Counted from the stretch's first letter, positions 7,672-15,843 are shown. The stretch: 64,000 bases of DNA from an uncultured Saprospiraceae bacterium (GCA_937959275.1 CALGLU010000042.1:1-64000), one strand, 5' to 3'. Notes: generated by a model not told the origin, from the sequence alone. Program-made: numbers and translations.

Positions 7672-9156
7672 ATGGAAATGAAGAATCAGGTACAACTAAT
7701 AACATACATTGACAGACTTGGCTGTAAAACAATTAAAGAACTACAGTCGCTACTCAATGATGAATTAAGCGGTCTTTTTGGAGCTATACACATCCTGCCA
7801 TTTTACTATCCGATTGATGGAGAAGATGCTGGCTTTGATCCGATTGACCATAAATTGATCGATCCACGTTTAGGAGACTGGACCGATTTACGACAACTGA
7901 GTGATTCTGTTGATATCATGGCCGACATTATTGTCAACCATATGTCTGCGCAGTCCTCACAATTTCAAAATTATCTCGAGCTAGGTAGTCAATCTCCCTT
8001 TGCGGCATTATTTCTGGATCATGATACTGTATTTCCAAATGGAGCAAGCGAGGCTGATCTAGCTGCGATTTATCGACCAAGACCAAGTTCTCCATTCACA
8101 AATTTTTCGTTTGACGATGGTAGTGAAAAATTAATCTGGACTACCTTCACAAGCAATCAAGTTGACATAGATGTGACAAGTCTCCAAGGCATTCAATATT
8201 TAGATAGCGTGCTGGATACGTTTCATCAAGCTGGCGTTTCTATGATTCGCCTGGATGCAGCAGGCTATGCGATTAAAAAACAAGGTACGTCTTGTTTTAT
8301 GATAGAAGAGACATTTGAGTTTATTGAAGAATTTTCAAAAAAAGCCAGAGAGAAAGACATAGCCGTGTTAGTTGAAATTCATTCGCATTACAAAACACAA
8401 ATTGAGATTGCCAAACGAGTCGATTATGTGTATGATTTTGCACTACCAGTCTTAGTCTTAGACACCCTATTCAATAAAAACTCAACTAATTTAAAAAGAT
8501 GGCTTGAGATCAGCCCTCGCAATGCAGTGACTGTACTCGATACACATGATGGTATTGGCATAGTCGATGTGGCTCCAGAAAATGGACAGGCTGGGTTGAT
8601 CGAAGAGAGTGTCTTAAATCAGATTGTTGAACAAATGCATAGTAACTGTGATCAGACGAGTTTAAAGGCGACTGGAGAAGCTGCATCCAACTTAGATTTG
8701 TATCAAGTGAATTGCACCTATTTTGATGCTCTTGGGAGAGACGATACTGCGTATCTGATGGCACGAGCTATTCAGTTTTTTGTACCTGGCATTCCTCAAG
8801 TTTATTATGTTGGTTTATTTTCAGGTGGCAATGATATGGCGCTCCTAGAAAAAACAAATGTAGGTAGAGACATTAATCGTCATTATTACACAAAAGAGGA
8901 GATTAAATCTGAAATAGAACGACCAATTTTTAAAGCATTAAAAACCATCATGCTATTTAGAAATACGCATACCTCTTTTAATGGTGAATTTAATATTATC
9001 AGTACAGAACAAGACATTGTTCATTTTAAATGGACGAATAAACACGACTGGGCAGAGCTAAACATTAATCTACTCACGATGCAAATGGAAATCAATTATT
9101 CAGACAGCGATAAAGCTAAATCATTACTGCAGGTAGGAAAACAAACGCAATGCTAA
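7672..9156 (+). CDS. gtfA: Sucrose phosphorylase (GH13 subfamily 18)
   Basis: A cytoplasmic GH13_18 enzyme of 494 residues that should convert sucrose and phosphate to glucose 1-phosphate and fructose. It aligns by eye along its length with Bifidobacterium sucrose phosphorylase: QLITYIDRLG at the start, ILPFYYPIDGEDAGFDPIDH, and the catalytic residues Asp195 (MIRLDAAGY), Glu235 (LVEIHSHY) and Asp293 (LDTHDGIG). Domain B (YRPRPSSPFTNFSF) and the late NVGRDINRHYY motif are also conserved. The sister activity, sucrose 6F-phosphate phosphorylase, cannot be excluded by eye, but a non-PTS transporter gene directly downstream favours free sucrose. A LacI-type palindrome upstream suggests sugar-responsive repression. 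Confidence 0.88.
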   Translation: MEMKNQVQLITYIDRLGCKTIKELQSLLNDELSGLFGAIHILPFYYPIDGEDAGFDPIDHKLIDPRLGDWTDLRQLSDSVDIMADIIVNHMSAQSSQFQNYLELGSQSPFAALFLDHDTVFPNGASEADLAAIYRPRPSSPFTNFSFDDGSEKLIWTTFTSNQVDIDVTSLQGIQYLDSVLDTFHQAGVSMIRLDAAGYAIKKQGTSCFMIEETFEFIEEFSKKAREKDIAVLVEIHSHYKTQIEIAKRVDYVYDFALPVLVLDTLFNKNSTNLKRWLEISPRNAVTVLDTHDGIGIVDVAPENGQAGLIEESVLNQIVEQMHSNCDQTSLKATGEAASNLDLYQVNCTYFDALGRDDTAYLMARAIQFFVPGIPQVYYVGLFSGGNDMALLEKTNVGRDINRHYYTKEEIKSEIERPIFKALKTIMLFRNTHTSFNGEFNIISTEQDIVHFKWTNKHDWAELNINLLTMQMEINYSDSDKAKSLLQVGKQTQC

Positions 9157-9205
9157 AAAACGCGATATTCATAGTCTGGCAATTCACCATCAAAGTTATT
9201 ACAAC

Positions 9206-10510
9206 ATGACCAACATTAAAAAACCATCTTTAAGTTTTTGGCAGATATTTAATATGAATGTTGGCTTCTTAGGCATTCAATATAGTTTTGGATTACAGCA
9301 AACAGCCATCAATCCAATTTTTTTATACTTAGGCGCACCTGAGACTATGCTGCCTATTTTAAATATCGCGGGACCAGTGACAGGATTGATTGTTCAACCC
9401 ATCATAGGAGCGATGTCTGATAAGACTTGGTCTCCTCGTTGGGGAAGACGAAAACCCTATTTTTTGATAGGTGCGATCATTGGAAGTTTGTCTTTGTTTG
9501 CATTTCCAACGAGTCCCGTCTTATGGTTTGCGGTTGGCTTACTATGGATTCTAGATGTTGGGAATAACATGGCAATGGAGCCATACCGAGCTTTTGTAGG
9601 TGATAAATTACCTGAGAAACAATTGAGTATGGGTTTTCAAATGCAGAGTTTATTTGTTGGCGCAGGTATTCTATTAGCAAATGGATCCATCGTTCTTTTT
9701 CAATACTTATGGGGTGATCAATCCATAGAAGTCGCTGGTAAAATTCCGCAATGGCTATACTATTCATTCTATATCGGTGGTATTTTATCTTTGACGACTA
9801 TACTGTGGTCTGTTTTCAAAACACCTGAAATTCCACCCTCAGAAGAAGAACTGGTTGTCATTAATCAGAGTAAAGGCTTACCCTTCTTTCATCGGTTTGT
9901 AGAACCATTTGCGGAGATAGGCAGAGCCATTAAAAACATGCCGTCATTTATGTGGAAGGTGAGTGCCGTTTACCTTTTTCAATGGTATGCACTTTTTGTC
10001 TACTGGCAATATATCACACCCTTGTTTAAACAGACAATGGGTTACTCTACATCAGAAGCCGCTTCGCAGTCTGCGCAGATGAGTTTGACGTACAATATTG
10101 TTACAATGCTAGTCGCCTTGGCCTTAGTCCCTCTAACTCTGAAGTATGGAGGAAAGAAAATATATGCCTTGAGCCTTCTTGGTACAGGCCTTGCTTTGTT
10201 TGCCATACCGTTTATCAGTAACCCCATTTTAGTTTTACTGCCGATGGTGTTTTTTGGTATTGGCTGGGCGGCAATGATGGGCATCCCCTATACGATGGTC
10301 TCCAAGGTGATTCCTCAAGATAAGCGCGGCGTGTATATGGGTATCTTGAATATGATGATTGTGATTCCTATGTTTATTGAGACGCTGACCTTTGGCCCGA
10401 TTTATAATTATGTCTTGGGCAATAGTGCGATAAATGCTATTCTATATGCGGGGGTGTTTTTTATTATTTCGGCGGCGCTGGCGATGCGGTTGAATGTTGA
10501 AAGGGATTAA
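9206..10510 (+). CDS. MFS sugar transporter, sucrose/GPH type
   Basis: A 434-residue membrane protein with about 12 hydrophobic segments. Near the N-terminus it has the QPIIGAMSDKTWSPRWGRRKP loop (about residues 67-87), the typical motif between helices 2 and 3 of sucrose/proton and glycoside-pentoside-hexuronide-like symporters. It starts 49 bases after the sucrose phosphorylase stop and is probably co-transcribed, so sucrose or a related glucoside is the likely substrate, imported with protons or sodium. The last roughly 250 bases use more G-ending codons than the rest of the gene. Confidence 0.82.
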   Translation: MTNIKKPSLSFWQIFNMNVGFLGIQYSFGLQQTAINPIFLYLGAPETMLPILNIAGPVTGLIVQPIIGAMSDKTWSPRWGRRKPYFLIGAIIGSLSLFAFPTSPVLWFAVGLLWILDVGNNMAMEPYRAFVGDKLPEKQLSMGFQMQSLFVGAGILLANGSIVLFQYLWGDQSIEVAGKIPQWLYYSFYIGGILSLTTILWSVFKTPEIPPSEEELVVINQSKGLPFFHRFVEPFAEIGRAIKNMPSFMWKVSAVYLFQWYALFVYWQYITPLFKQTMGYSTSEAASQSAQMSLTYNIVTMLVALALVPLTLKYGGKKIYALSLLGTGLALFAIPFISNPILVLLPMVFFGIGWAAMMGIPYTMVSKVIPQDKRGVYMGILNMMIVIPMFIETLTFGPIYNYVLGNSAINAILYAGVFFIISAALAMRLNVERD

Positions 10511-10517
10511 TTTTATG

Positions 10518-10556
10518 CGGGCTTATGTTTAGCTGTGGTCAAGCTTGGGAATCCAT
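10518..10556 (+). repeat. Degenerate third copy of the GGTCAAGCTTRGGAATCC repeat
   Basis: CGGGCTT at 10518-10524 and GGTCAAGCTTGGGAATCC at 10537-10554 match the hairpin repeats at 12269-12309 and 13369-13409. The left hairpin arm is largely lost here. The copy sits just before the HipBST operon, and the next copy sits just after it. Confidence 0.55.
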
Positions 10557-10614
10557 TAAAATTGTACATGCTCATCACTATCGGTGAGTTAATCAACATC
10601 TAATTTATCAAAAC

Positions 10615-10632
10615 AGTGTAATTTACTGCACT
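10615..10632 (+). promoter_or_regulatory. HipB-type operator candidate, copy 1
   Basis: AGTGTAATTTACTGCACT is an imperfect palindrome with AGTG/CACT ends. An almost identical sequence occurs 61 bases downstream, both upstream of the xre/hipB gene. Paired sites of this kind are typical for HipB autoregulation. Confidence 0.5.
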
Positions 10633-10675
10633 TATAGCTTTATTTCACCTAGATGACGGACCAATTTACTTAAAT

Positions 10676-10693
10676 AGTGTTCTTTACTGCACT
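10676..10693 (+). promoter_or_regulatory. HipB-type operator candidate, copy 2
   Basis: AGTGTTCTTTACTGCACT differs from copy 1 in three of 18 bases and lies 61 bases (about six helical turns) from it. It ends 53 bases before the chosen hipB start codon at 10747. Confidence 0.5.
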
Positions 10694-10746
10694 TTATGTT
10701 GCTATTTTATACGAATAGATCTATTTTGTATAAAAAGGGCGTTATA

Positions 10747-10950
10747 ATGCACGTATCAAATTTAGCAAGGGAGATTAAAGAAAGAAGAAAAACCCTAGAT
10801 ATTAATCAACAGCAATTGTCCGAACTCACAGAGATTGGATTAAGGACCATAAAAGGTTTAGAATCTGGAAAGACTAATCCAACGCTTAAAACAGTCGTAA
10901 CAATTTTAACTGTTTTAGGATTAGAACTGACAATTAAAACTCAGAAATGA
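10747..10950 (+). CDS. hipB: HipB-like antitoxin/repressor (XRE HTH)
   Basis: A small helix-turn-helix protein of about 67 residues (MHVSNLAREIKERRK). The HTH core is QQLSELTEIGLRTIKGLESGKTNPTLKT, typical of HipB and other XRE antitoxins. I place the start at the ATG at 10747, because the 17 extra residues from 10696 are not part of the fold and would begin directly on the second operator copy. The stop overlaps the next start in ATGA. It should repress its own operon by binding the two AGTG...CACT palindromes. Confidence 0.78.
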   Translation: MHVSNLAREIKERRKTLDINQQQLSELTEIGLRTIKGLESGKTNPTLKTVVTILTVLGLELTIKTQK

Positions 10951-11282
10951 TTAGAAAAGCAGAAGTACATAGAAATTCAATATTCGCAGGAATCTTAACT
11001 GAAGAAGATGATACGACATATACCTTTGAATATGATGACAGCTATATAAATAATGATAAACATCCACCAGTCAGTTTAACATTGCCTAAATGCAATAAAA
11101 CATATACATCTGATTATCTATTTCCTTTCTTTTTTAATATGCTTGCTGAAGGTGTCAACAGAAAATTACAATTAAGGCATCTCCAGATTAGTGAACATGA
11201 CCATTTTGGTTTGCTATTAGCCACATCGTCCAAAAATACAATTGGCGCAGTGATCGTAAAAGAAATAACGCAACATGGTTGA
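10947..11282 (+). CDS. hipS: HipS-like protein (free HipA N-terminal subdomain)
   Basis: A 111-residue protein equal to the N-terminal subdomain 1 of HipA (couple_hipA type), encoded as a separate gene. It has the opening KAEVHRNSIFAGILTEE beta-strand pattern and the PVSLTLPKC, LFPFFFNMLAEGVNR segment of that domain. In the Escherichia coli HipBST system the corresponding small protein HipS is the antitoxin that neutralises the kinase HipT; that role is inferred here from gene order and size. It overlaps hipB by 4 bases and the kinase gene by 8 bases, indicating tight translational coupling. Confidence 0.78.
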   Translation: MIRKAEVHRNSIFAGILTEEDDTTYTFEYDDSYINNDKHPPVSLTLPKCNKTYTSDYLFPFFFNMLAEGVNRKLQLRHLQISEHDHFGLLLATSSKNTIGAVIVKEITQHG

Positions 11283-12261
11283 AGAATTACAAAGATGTCC
11301 AGGAACTTTAAAAGAAGGTTTTAGCACCTATTCACCAAGTTGTAAACGAAAGCTATTTTCTAATAAAAAAGTCGCTCACATATTACCATACAAAAGCCCT
11401 AATCAATCTGAAGAAGACAATGAAATATTTTTAGAGAATAGAAAGAGAATTTCAATTTCTGGAGTACAAGAAAAGCTGTCGTTCACTTTGAATAAAAACA
11501 AACTGAAATTGACAGACGAAGGAGAGCAAGGTACATACATCCTTAAACCAATACCGCGAGATTTAAACTTAGTAGATCAAGTCCCTGCAAACGAACACCT
11601 CACAATGCAAATAGCAAATCAGATCTATAAAATTAATACAGCAGACAATGCCATCATATTTTTCGAGACAGGTGAACAAGCATACATCACCAAACGATTT
11701 GATATCAAACAGGACGGAACCAAATGGGGTAAAGAGGATTTTGCAAGTTTAGCTGGAAGATCTAAAGATTCTCATGGAAAAAAATTTAAATACGAAGACA
11801 TAAGTTATGAGGAGATTGCCGAAATAATAAAAGAACATGTCGGAGCATATCAAATTGAAATTGAAAAATTTTATAAGTTAATATTATTCAATTTTCTTTT
11901 CTCAAATGGAGATGCACATTTAAAGAATTTTTCATTGCTTGAAACTCCTGATGGAGATTATATTTTAAGTCCAGCATATGATCTTTTGAATACAAGGCTT
12001 CATGTCGCCGATACGTATTTTGCCTTAAAAAAAGGATTATTTAAAAATGGTTCAGTAAAAAATCCCAATCGTAAGGACTTTTTAAAATTTGGAGAAACAA
12101 TTGGAATTAGTGAAAAAAGAGTAGCCATACTTTTCAATGCTTTTGTTGAAAATAAAGAAACCGTACATACATTGATCGGAAAATCATTTTTGAGTGATAA
12201 AGTAAAAAAAGGATATTCCATTCACTACAATACACGGTTAAATACTTTAAGTAAAAAATGA
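11275..12261 (+). CDS. hipT: HipT-like serine/threonine kinase toxin
   Basis: A 328-residue HipA-fold kinase without the N-terminal subdomain. An N-terminal CPGTLKEGFSTYSPSC segment (residues 8-23) precedes the Gly-rich loop with Ser60 and Ser62 (RISISGVQEKLS). The ATP-binding lysine is Lys91 (YILKP), the catalytic Asp213 lies in NGDAHLKN and the metal-binding Asp236 in SPAYDLL. In E. coli HipT the same SxS motif is autophosphorylated, and that kinase targets TrpS; whether the target is the same here is unknown. The kinase core looks intact. The operon ends here, and a decayed copy of the marR tail begins right after the stop. Confidence 0.8.
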   Translation: MVEELQRCPGTLKEGFSTYSPSCKRKLFSNKKVAHILPYKSPNQSEEDNEIFLENRKRISISGVQEKLSFTLNKNKLKLTDEGEQGTYILKPIPRDLNLVDQVPANEHLTMQIANQIYKINTADNAIIFFETGEQAYITKRFDIKQDGTKWGKEDFASLAGRSKDSHGKKFKYEDISYEEIAEIIKEHVGAYQIEIEKFYKLILFNFLFSNGDAHLKNFSLLETPDGDYILSPAYDLLNTRLHVADTYFALKKGLFKNGSVKNPNRKDFLKFGETIGISEKRVAILFNAFVENKETVHTLIGKSFLSDKVKKGYSIHYNTRLNTLSKK

Positions 12262-12512
12262 CTAAACCGGGCTTCCTAATCTTTCCCTTTGGTCAAGCTT
12301 AGGAATCCCTTTACTTCTTCTCAAAGGCACCTAGTCCCAATTTTGATCAAGGTTTTAAAGAGAATGAAAAGTCTTTTTTAGAAATATCTGCTTGGCCAAT
12401 GTGTCTAAGTTCGGCAGTAATCGGATGGGGCTTTTTTACTAAGCTTTCTCCAGCCCTACTAAACTTGATGAAGTACTGTTGTTGTCACCGATGAAAAGCT
12501 CCTTGCTCTGAA
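12262..12512 (-). pseudogene. Decayed duplicate of the marR 3' end
   Basis: About 250 bases here match 13362-13612 at a constant offset of 1100 bases, covering the terminator hairpin and the last roughly 65 codons of the MarR gene. Compared with the intact copy it has many substitutions and small indels, and no open frame is kept. It ends about 10 bases before the stop codon of the DUF6624 gene. It is best explained as a displaced old 3' end or a leftover of recombination between two marR copies. Confidence 0.75.
12269..12309. terminator. Hairpin repeat, copy A (11-bp arms)
   Basis: GGGcTTCCTAA and TTAGGAATCCC flank a 19-base loop. It is the same sequence, with one mismatched base, as the terminator-like hairpin after marR at 13369-13409, exactly 1100 bases away. 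It follows the hipT stop by 7 bases and could end that transcript. Confidence 0.5.
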
Positions 12513-12521
12513 ATACTGGGA

Positions 12522-13352
12522 TTAATATCTACCATTTTGGATAGGTGATTTTTCAATTTCTTTCATCCTTTTAAGTTCATCTTTCCAAATTAACCCCAAC
12601 CTTTCACATTCCATTTCTATTGTTTTTATTTTATCTTCACTTATTCGAATACCTGCATTTTTCCTTCTTTCATTTACATCTTCTGGGTGAATAATATTGT
12701 ATAGTTTTCCGTTAATAGATTGTGTTCCATAAATCTGTGGATACCCTGCATTGACAAGCATCCGATCTTCCATAAATGCAAGATTCGCTTTTAGTAAATT
12801 ATGTTTTCCAACTCGTTTTCTAAATTCTGGATAATAATATGGAATGAATTCTCTCATATTATGGTGACTCAACCACCATATCTGTTTAGTTCTTTCTTCT
12901 ATCCATCCGCAACTTTCAATGATATTTATCAAAATGGATCTATTCTTATTATCAACTTCATTCATATCTCCACCTTCTTGTCTTACTTTTCGATCTGAGT
13001 CTAACATATCGTTGAATAATTGATCTAAGTTCTCACAATCAATTACCGTATCACCCATATATTCTTTAGGATTTAAGCTCAAAGCGTCAACACAAAGCTT
13101 CAATAGAAGGTCGTCATAATCCAGTTCTTTTTGAATAGACTCATACTGGTTTGAAGCAACTTGATGATTTAATTTCAATCCTTTATTTAATCTCAAATTC
13201 GCATTCAAATGATCTAGTATTTCATCTTTTTGATTGTTTGTGATTGAGTCATTTTTAAGTATCTCGAATATATCCATTCCTTGAATAGAGGAATTTATTT
13301 CCGATTGACAAGAGTAGAAATTAATGAATAGTAAAATGGCAAATTTCTTCAT
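12522..13352 (-). CDS. DUF6624-family probable lipoprotein
   Basis: A 276-residue protein of unknown function. It begins with a hydrophobic segment ending in FYSC (Cys15), which may be a weak lipobox, so envelope attachment is possible. The C-terminal half shows the DUF6624 pattern as I recall it: WIEERTKQIWWLSHH, YYYPEFRKRV, LANLAFMEDRMLVN-like, GYPQIYGTQ and HPEDVNERR. The gene sits exactly between the intact marR (with its terminator) and the decayed copy of the marR 3' end, so it looks like cargo of an insertion at the marR tail. Base composition is slightly more AT-rich than its neighbours. Confidence 0.65.
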   Translation of the reverse strand: MKKFAILLFINFYSCQSEINSSIQGMDIFEILKNDSITNNQKDEILDHLNANLRLNKGLKLNHQVASNQYESIQKELDYDDLLLKLCVDALSLNPKEYMGDTVIDCENLDQLFNDMLDSDRKVRQEGGDMNEVDNKNRSILINIIESCGWIEERTKQIWWLSHHNMREFIPYYYPEFRKRVGKHNLLKANLAFMEDRMLVNAGYPQIYGTQSINGKLYNIIHPEDVNERRKNAGIRISEDKIKTIEMECERLGLIWKDELKRMKEIEKSPIQNGRY

Positions 13353-13368
13353 AATTAAGTTTTAAACC

Positions 13369-13409
13369 GGGATTCCTAATCTTTCCCTTTGGTCAAGCTT
13401 AGGAATCCC
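13369..13409 (-). terminator. Hairpin downstream of marR (copy B)
   Basis: GGGATTCCTAA and TTAGGAATCCC form a perfect 11-bp stem. On the minus strand it starts two bases after the marR stop codon and is followed by GGTTTAAAAC, a weak U-rich tail. Confidence 0.6.
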
Positions 13410-13410
13410 T

Positions 13411-13854
13411 TTACTTCTTCTCAAAGGCATCATAGTTATCCCAAATTTGATCAAGGACTTTTAAAAATATTGAAAAGTCCTTTTTAGAAATTCCTGATTT
13501 GCCAATCTGTCTAAGTTCAGCAGAAAGTGGAAGGGTTTTTTTTACTAACTTTTCTCCTGCTTTAGTCAACTTTATGAAGTAACGTTTATTATCACCGATG
13601 AAACGTTCCTTGCTGATTAAGTTCTTTTTCTCTAGACCAGCAATCACTCTAGACGTTGTGGCACGATTGCGATAATTCGCTTTTGATATTTCAGTTTGAG
13701 AGGCATTCTCACCTAGCAAATAAATGACTTGGAGAATCACATATTGCTCCATGGTCAAGTCTATGTTCTCTTGCTTGAATACCTTGAGGTAAGTAGAAGA
13801 GACCTTCTTGAGTGTACGGTCAATGTAAAAGCCGAATCCTTGTCCATTATCCAT
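13411..13854 (-). CDS. MarR-family transcriptional regulator
   Basis: A 147-residue winged-helix regulator: KQENIDLTMEQYVILQVI, ASQTEISKANYRNRATTSRVIAGLEKKNLIS (helix-turn-helix, about residues 50-85) and the wing with GDNKRYFIKLTKAG. It is divergent from the tyrosine-degradation operon, with 131 bases between the starts, and two palindromes of MarR type lie in that gap. It is therefore the likely local regulator of the operon and of itself. The 3' end exists in a second, decayed copy at 12262-12512. Confidence 0.85.
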   Translation of the reverse strand: MDNGQGFGFYIDRTLKKVSSTYLKVFKQENIDLTMEQYVILQVIYLLGENASQTEISKANYRNRATTSRVIAGLEKKNLISKERFIGDNKRYFIKLTKAGEKLVKKTLPLSAELRQIGKSGISKKDFSIFLKVLDQIWDNYDAFEKK

Positions 13855-13903
13855 TACTCAAGTATACAGATTAATCCCTTCTATCCAAAATCAAATTATT
13901 TTT

Positions 13904-13919
13904 TGTTGCATTTGCAACA
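13904..13919. promoter_or_regulatory. MarR-type operator 1
   Basis: TGTTGCATTTGCAACA is a perfect 7-bp-arm palindrome in the gap between marR and hppD, starting 50 bases upstream of the marR start. A second similar palindrome begins five bases later. Confidence 0.65.
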
Positions 13920-13923
13920 TTTA

Positions 13924-13941
13924 TTGTTACATGTGCAACAA
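13924..13941. promoter_or_regulatory. MarR-type operator 2
   Basis: TTGTTACATGTGCAACAA is a palindrome with one mismatched pair, sharing the TTG..CA..TG..CAA form with operator 1. The centres are 21 bases apart, about two helical turns, so two dimers could bind on one face. It ends 44 bases before the hppD start. Confidence 0.65.
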
Positions 13942-13985
13942 TTATCCAGAATTTAATATACTTTGTAGAAGTAAATATTAGAATC

Positions 13986-15113
13986 ATGATTGATACGCTA
14001 CCAAAAATATACGATACTGCTAAAGATTTCATGCCTCTAAACGGGACTGATTATCTAGAGCTTTATGTCAGCAATTCTAAGCAAGCTGCTCATTATTATA
14101 AATCCGCATTTGGATTCCAATCCCTAGCCTATGCAGGCTTAGAGACTGGCATGAAAGACAGGGAAAGTTACGTTGTTGTTCAAGACAAAATACGCATAGT
14201 ACTCACCTCTCCTCTCAGAAGCGGGACAGCTATTGGCAAACATATTGACAAGCATGGTGACGGTATTAAAGTCGTCGCGCTCTGGGTCAATGATGCGACA
14301 TATGCCTATGAGACAGCAATGGAAAAAGGCGCAACATCATACATGGAGCCTCAGATAGAAGAAGATGAGCATGGGCAAGTGGTCAAGTCTGGCATCTACA
14401 CCTATGGTGAAACAGTCCATGTCTTTATAGAGAGAAAAGATTATAAAGGTGTTTTTCTACCCGGCTTTAAAAAATGGGAAACAAAATACTTTAATCCTTC
14501 TCCAGTTGGACTAAAATATGTTGACCATATGGTTGGCAATGTTGCCTTAGGCAGAATGGATTATTGGGTAAATTTTTATGAGAAAGTAATGGGCTTTGTC
14601 AACATCCTCAGTTTTGATGACAATGATATATCTACAGAATACACGGCACTCATGAGTAAGGTTGTCAGTAATGGCAATGGACGAATCAAATTTCCGATCA
14701 ATGAACCTGCAGAAGGATTGAAACGCTCACAAGTTGATGAATACCTTGACTTTTACGAAGGGGAAGGCATCCAGCACATCGCAGTTGCTACTGGAAATAT
14801 CATTGAAACAGTCAAACAATTGAGCAGTCGTGGTGTTGAATTTTTAAGAGTTCCCAATACATACTATGATACTGTCTTAGATCGAGTCGGCGAAATTGAT
14901 GAAGAGTTGGTCGCCTTAAAAGAATTTGGGATATTAGTGGACCGAGACGAAGAAGGTTACCTATTGCAAATATTTACAAAGCCAGTAGAACCTCGTCCGA
15001 CGATGTTTTTTGAAATCATACAACGAAAAGGAGCGCACTCTTTTGGCAAAGGAAATTTCAAAGCTTTATTTGAAGCGATTGAAAGAGAACAAGAATTAAG
15101 AGGAACTCTGTAA
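13986..15113 (+). CDS. hppD: 4-hydroxyphenylpyruvate dioxygenase
   Basis: A 375-residue Fe(II) dioxygenase that converts 4-hydroxyphenylpyruvate to homogentisate, the second step of tyrosine breakdown. It has two vicinal-oxygen-chelate halves. The predicted iron ligands are the His of VDHMVGNV (about residue 181), the His of GIQHIAVAT (about 261) and the Glu of FFEIIQRKG (about 342), followed by GNFKALFEAIEREQ, which is typical of the family's C-terminus. It is the first gene of the operon, divergent from marR, with two palindromic operators just upstream. Confidence 0.95.
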   Translation: MIDTLPKIYDTAKDFMPLNGTDYLELYVSNSKQAAHYYKSAFGFQSLAYAGLETGMKDRESYVVVQDKIRIVLTSPLRSGTAIGKHIDKHGDGIKVVALWVNDATYAYETAMEKGATSYMEPQIEEDEHGQVVKSGIYTYGETVHVFIERKDYKGVFLPGFKKWETKYFNPSPVGLKYVDHMVGNVALGRMDYWVNFYEKVMGFVNILSFDDNDISTEYTALMSKVVSNGNGRIKFPINEPAEGLKRSQVDEYLDFYEGEGIQHIAVATGNIIETVKQLSSRGVEFLRVPNTYYDTVLDRVGEIDEELVALKEFGILVDRDEEGYLLQIFTKPVEPRPTMFFEIIQRKGAHSFGKGNFKALFEAIEREQELRGTL

Positions 15114-15124
15114 CTTAGTGAACT

Positions 15125-15832
15125 ATGAATAAAATTGTTGCTGATTCTATGGAAGCCCTCGCAGGCATCACCAATGACATGACTTTAATGGTTGGTGGCT
15201 TTGGACTTTGCGGGATTCCCGAAAATGCTATCGCTGCCTTGGTCAAACTTGGCGTCACAGGATTGACCTGTATTTCGAATAATGCTGGTGTTGATGATTT
15301 TGGTTTAGGGCTGTTGTTGCAAAACAAGCAAATCAAAAAAATGATCTCCTCTTATGTTGGTGAAAATGCAGAATTTGAACGACAAATGCTGGGCGGCGAA
15401 CTAGAAGTGGATTTAATACCGCAAGGCTCACTGGCTGAACGCTGTCGAGCAGGCGGTGCAGGCATTCCTGCTTTTTACACACCTGCAGGCTATGGCACAG
15501 AAGTCGCAGAAGGCAAAGAGGTGAAAGACTTTAATGGCAAACCACATATTTTAGAATCTGCGTTGACTGCCGACTATGCGTTGATCAAAGCGTGGAAAGG
15601 CGACCGACATGGCAACCTCATCTACAAAGGCACAGCTCGCAATTTCAACCCAGTCATGGCGATGGCAGGAAAAATAACGATTGCAGAAGTAGAAGAATTG
15701 GTTGAGCCGGGCGAGCTTGATCCTAACTTTATACATACACCTGGCATCTTTGTCCAGCGGATTTTTGAAGGAAGCCATTATGAAAAGAGAATCGAGCAGC
15801 GAACTGTTCGCCAACAACAATCACTAAGTTAG
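15125..15832 (+). CDS. scoA: 3-oxoacid CoA-transferase subunit A
   Basis: A 235-residue alpha subunit of a succinyl-CoA:3-ketoacid (acetoacetate) CoA-transferase. The motif [13 protein letters not shown] (about residues 20-32) is the family's CoA-binding signature, and [21 protein letters not shown] is also characteristic. It starts 11 bases after hppD. In this operon it would activate the acetoacetate released by fumarylacetoacetase, linking tyrosine to acetyl-CoA. Confidence 0.9.
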   Translation: MNKIVADSMEALAGITNDMTLMVGGFGLCGIPENAIAALVKLGVTGLTCISNNAGVDDFGLGLLLQNKQIKKMISSYVGENAEFERQMLGGELEVDLIPQGSLAERCRAGGAGIPAFYTPAGYGTEVAEGKEVKDFNGKPHILESALTADYALIKAWKGDRHGNLIYKGTARNFNPVMAMAGKITIAEVEELVEPGELDPNFIHTPGIFVQRIFEGSHYEKRIEQRTVRQQQSLS

Positions 15833-15843
15833 ACACAATCATC

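Noticed and set aside
10696-10746. Longer HipB start adding 17 residues
   Set aside because: The extra residues do not belong to the HTH fold and begin three bases after an operator copy.
12801-12998. Plus-strand frame of 65 codons within the DUF6624 gene
   Set aside because: Antisense shadow with no family features.
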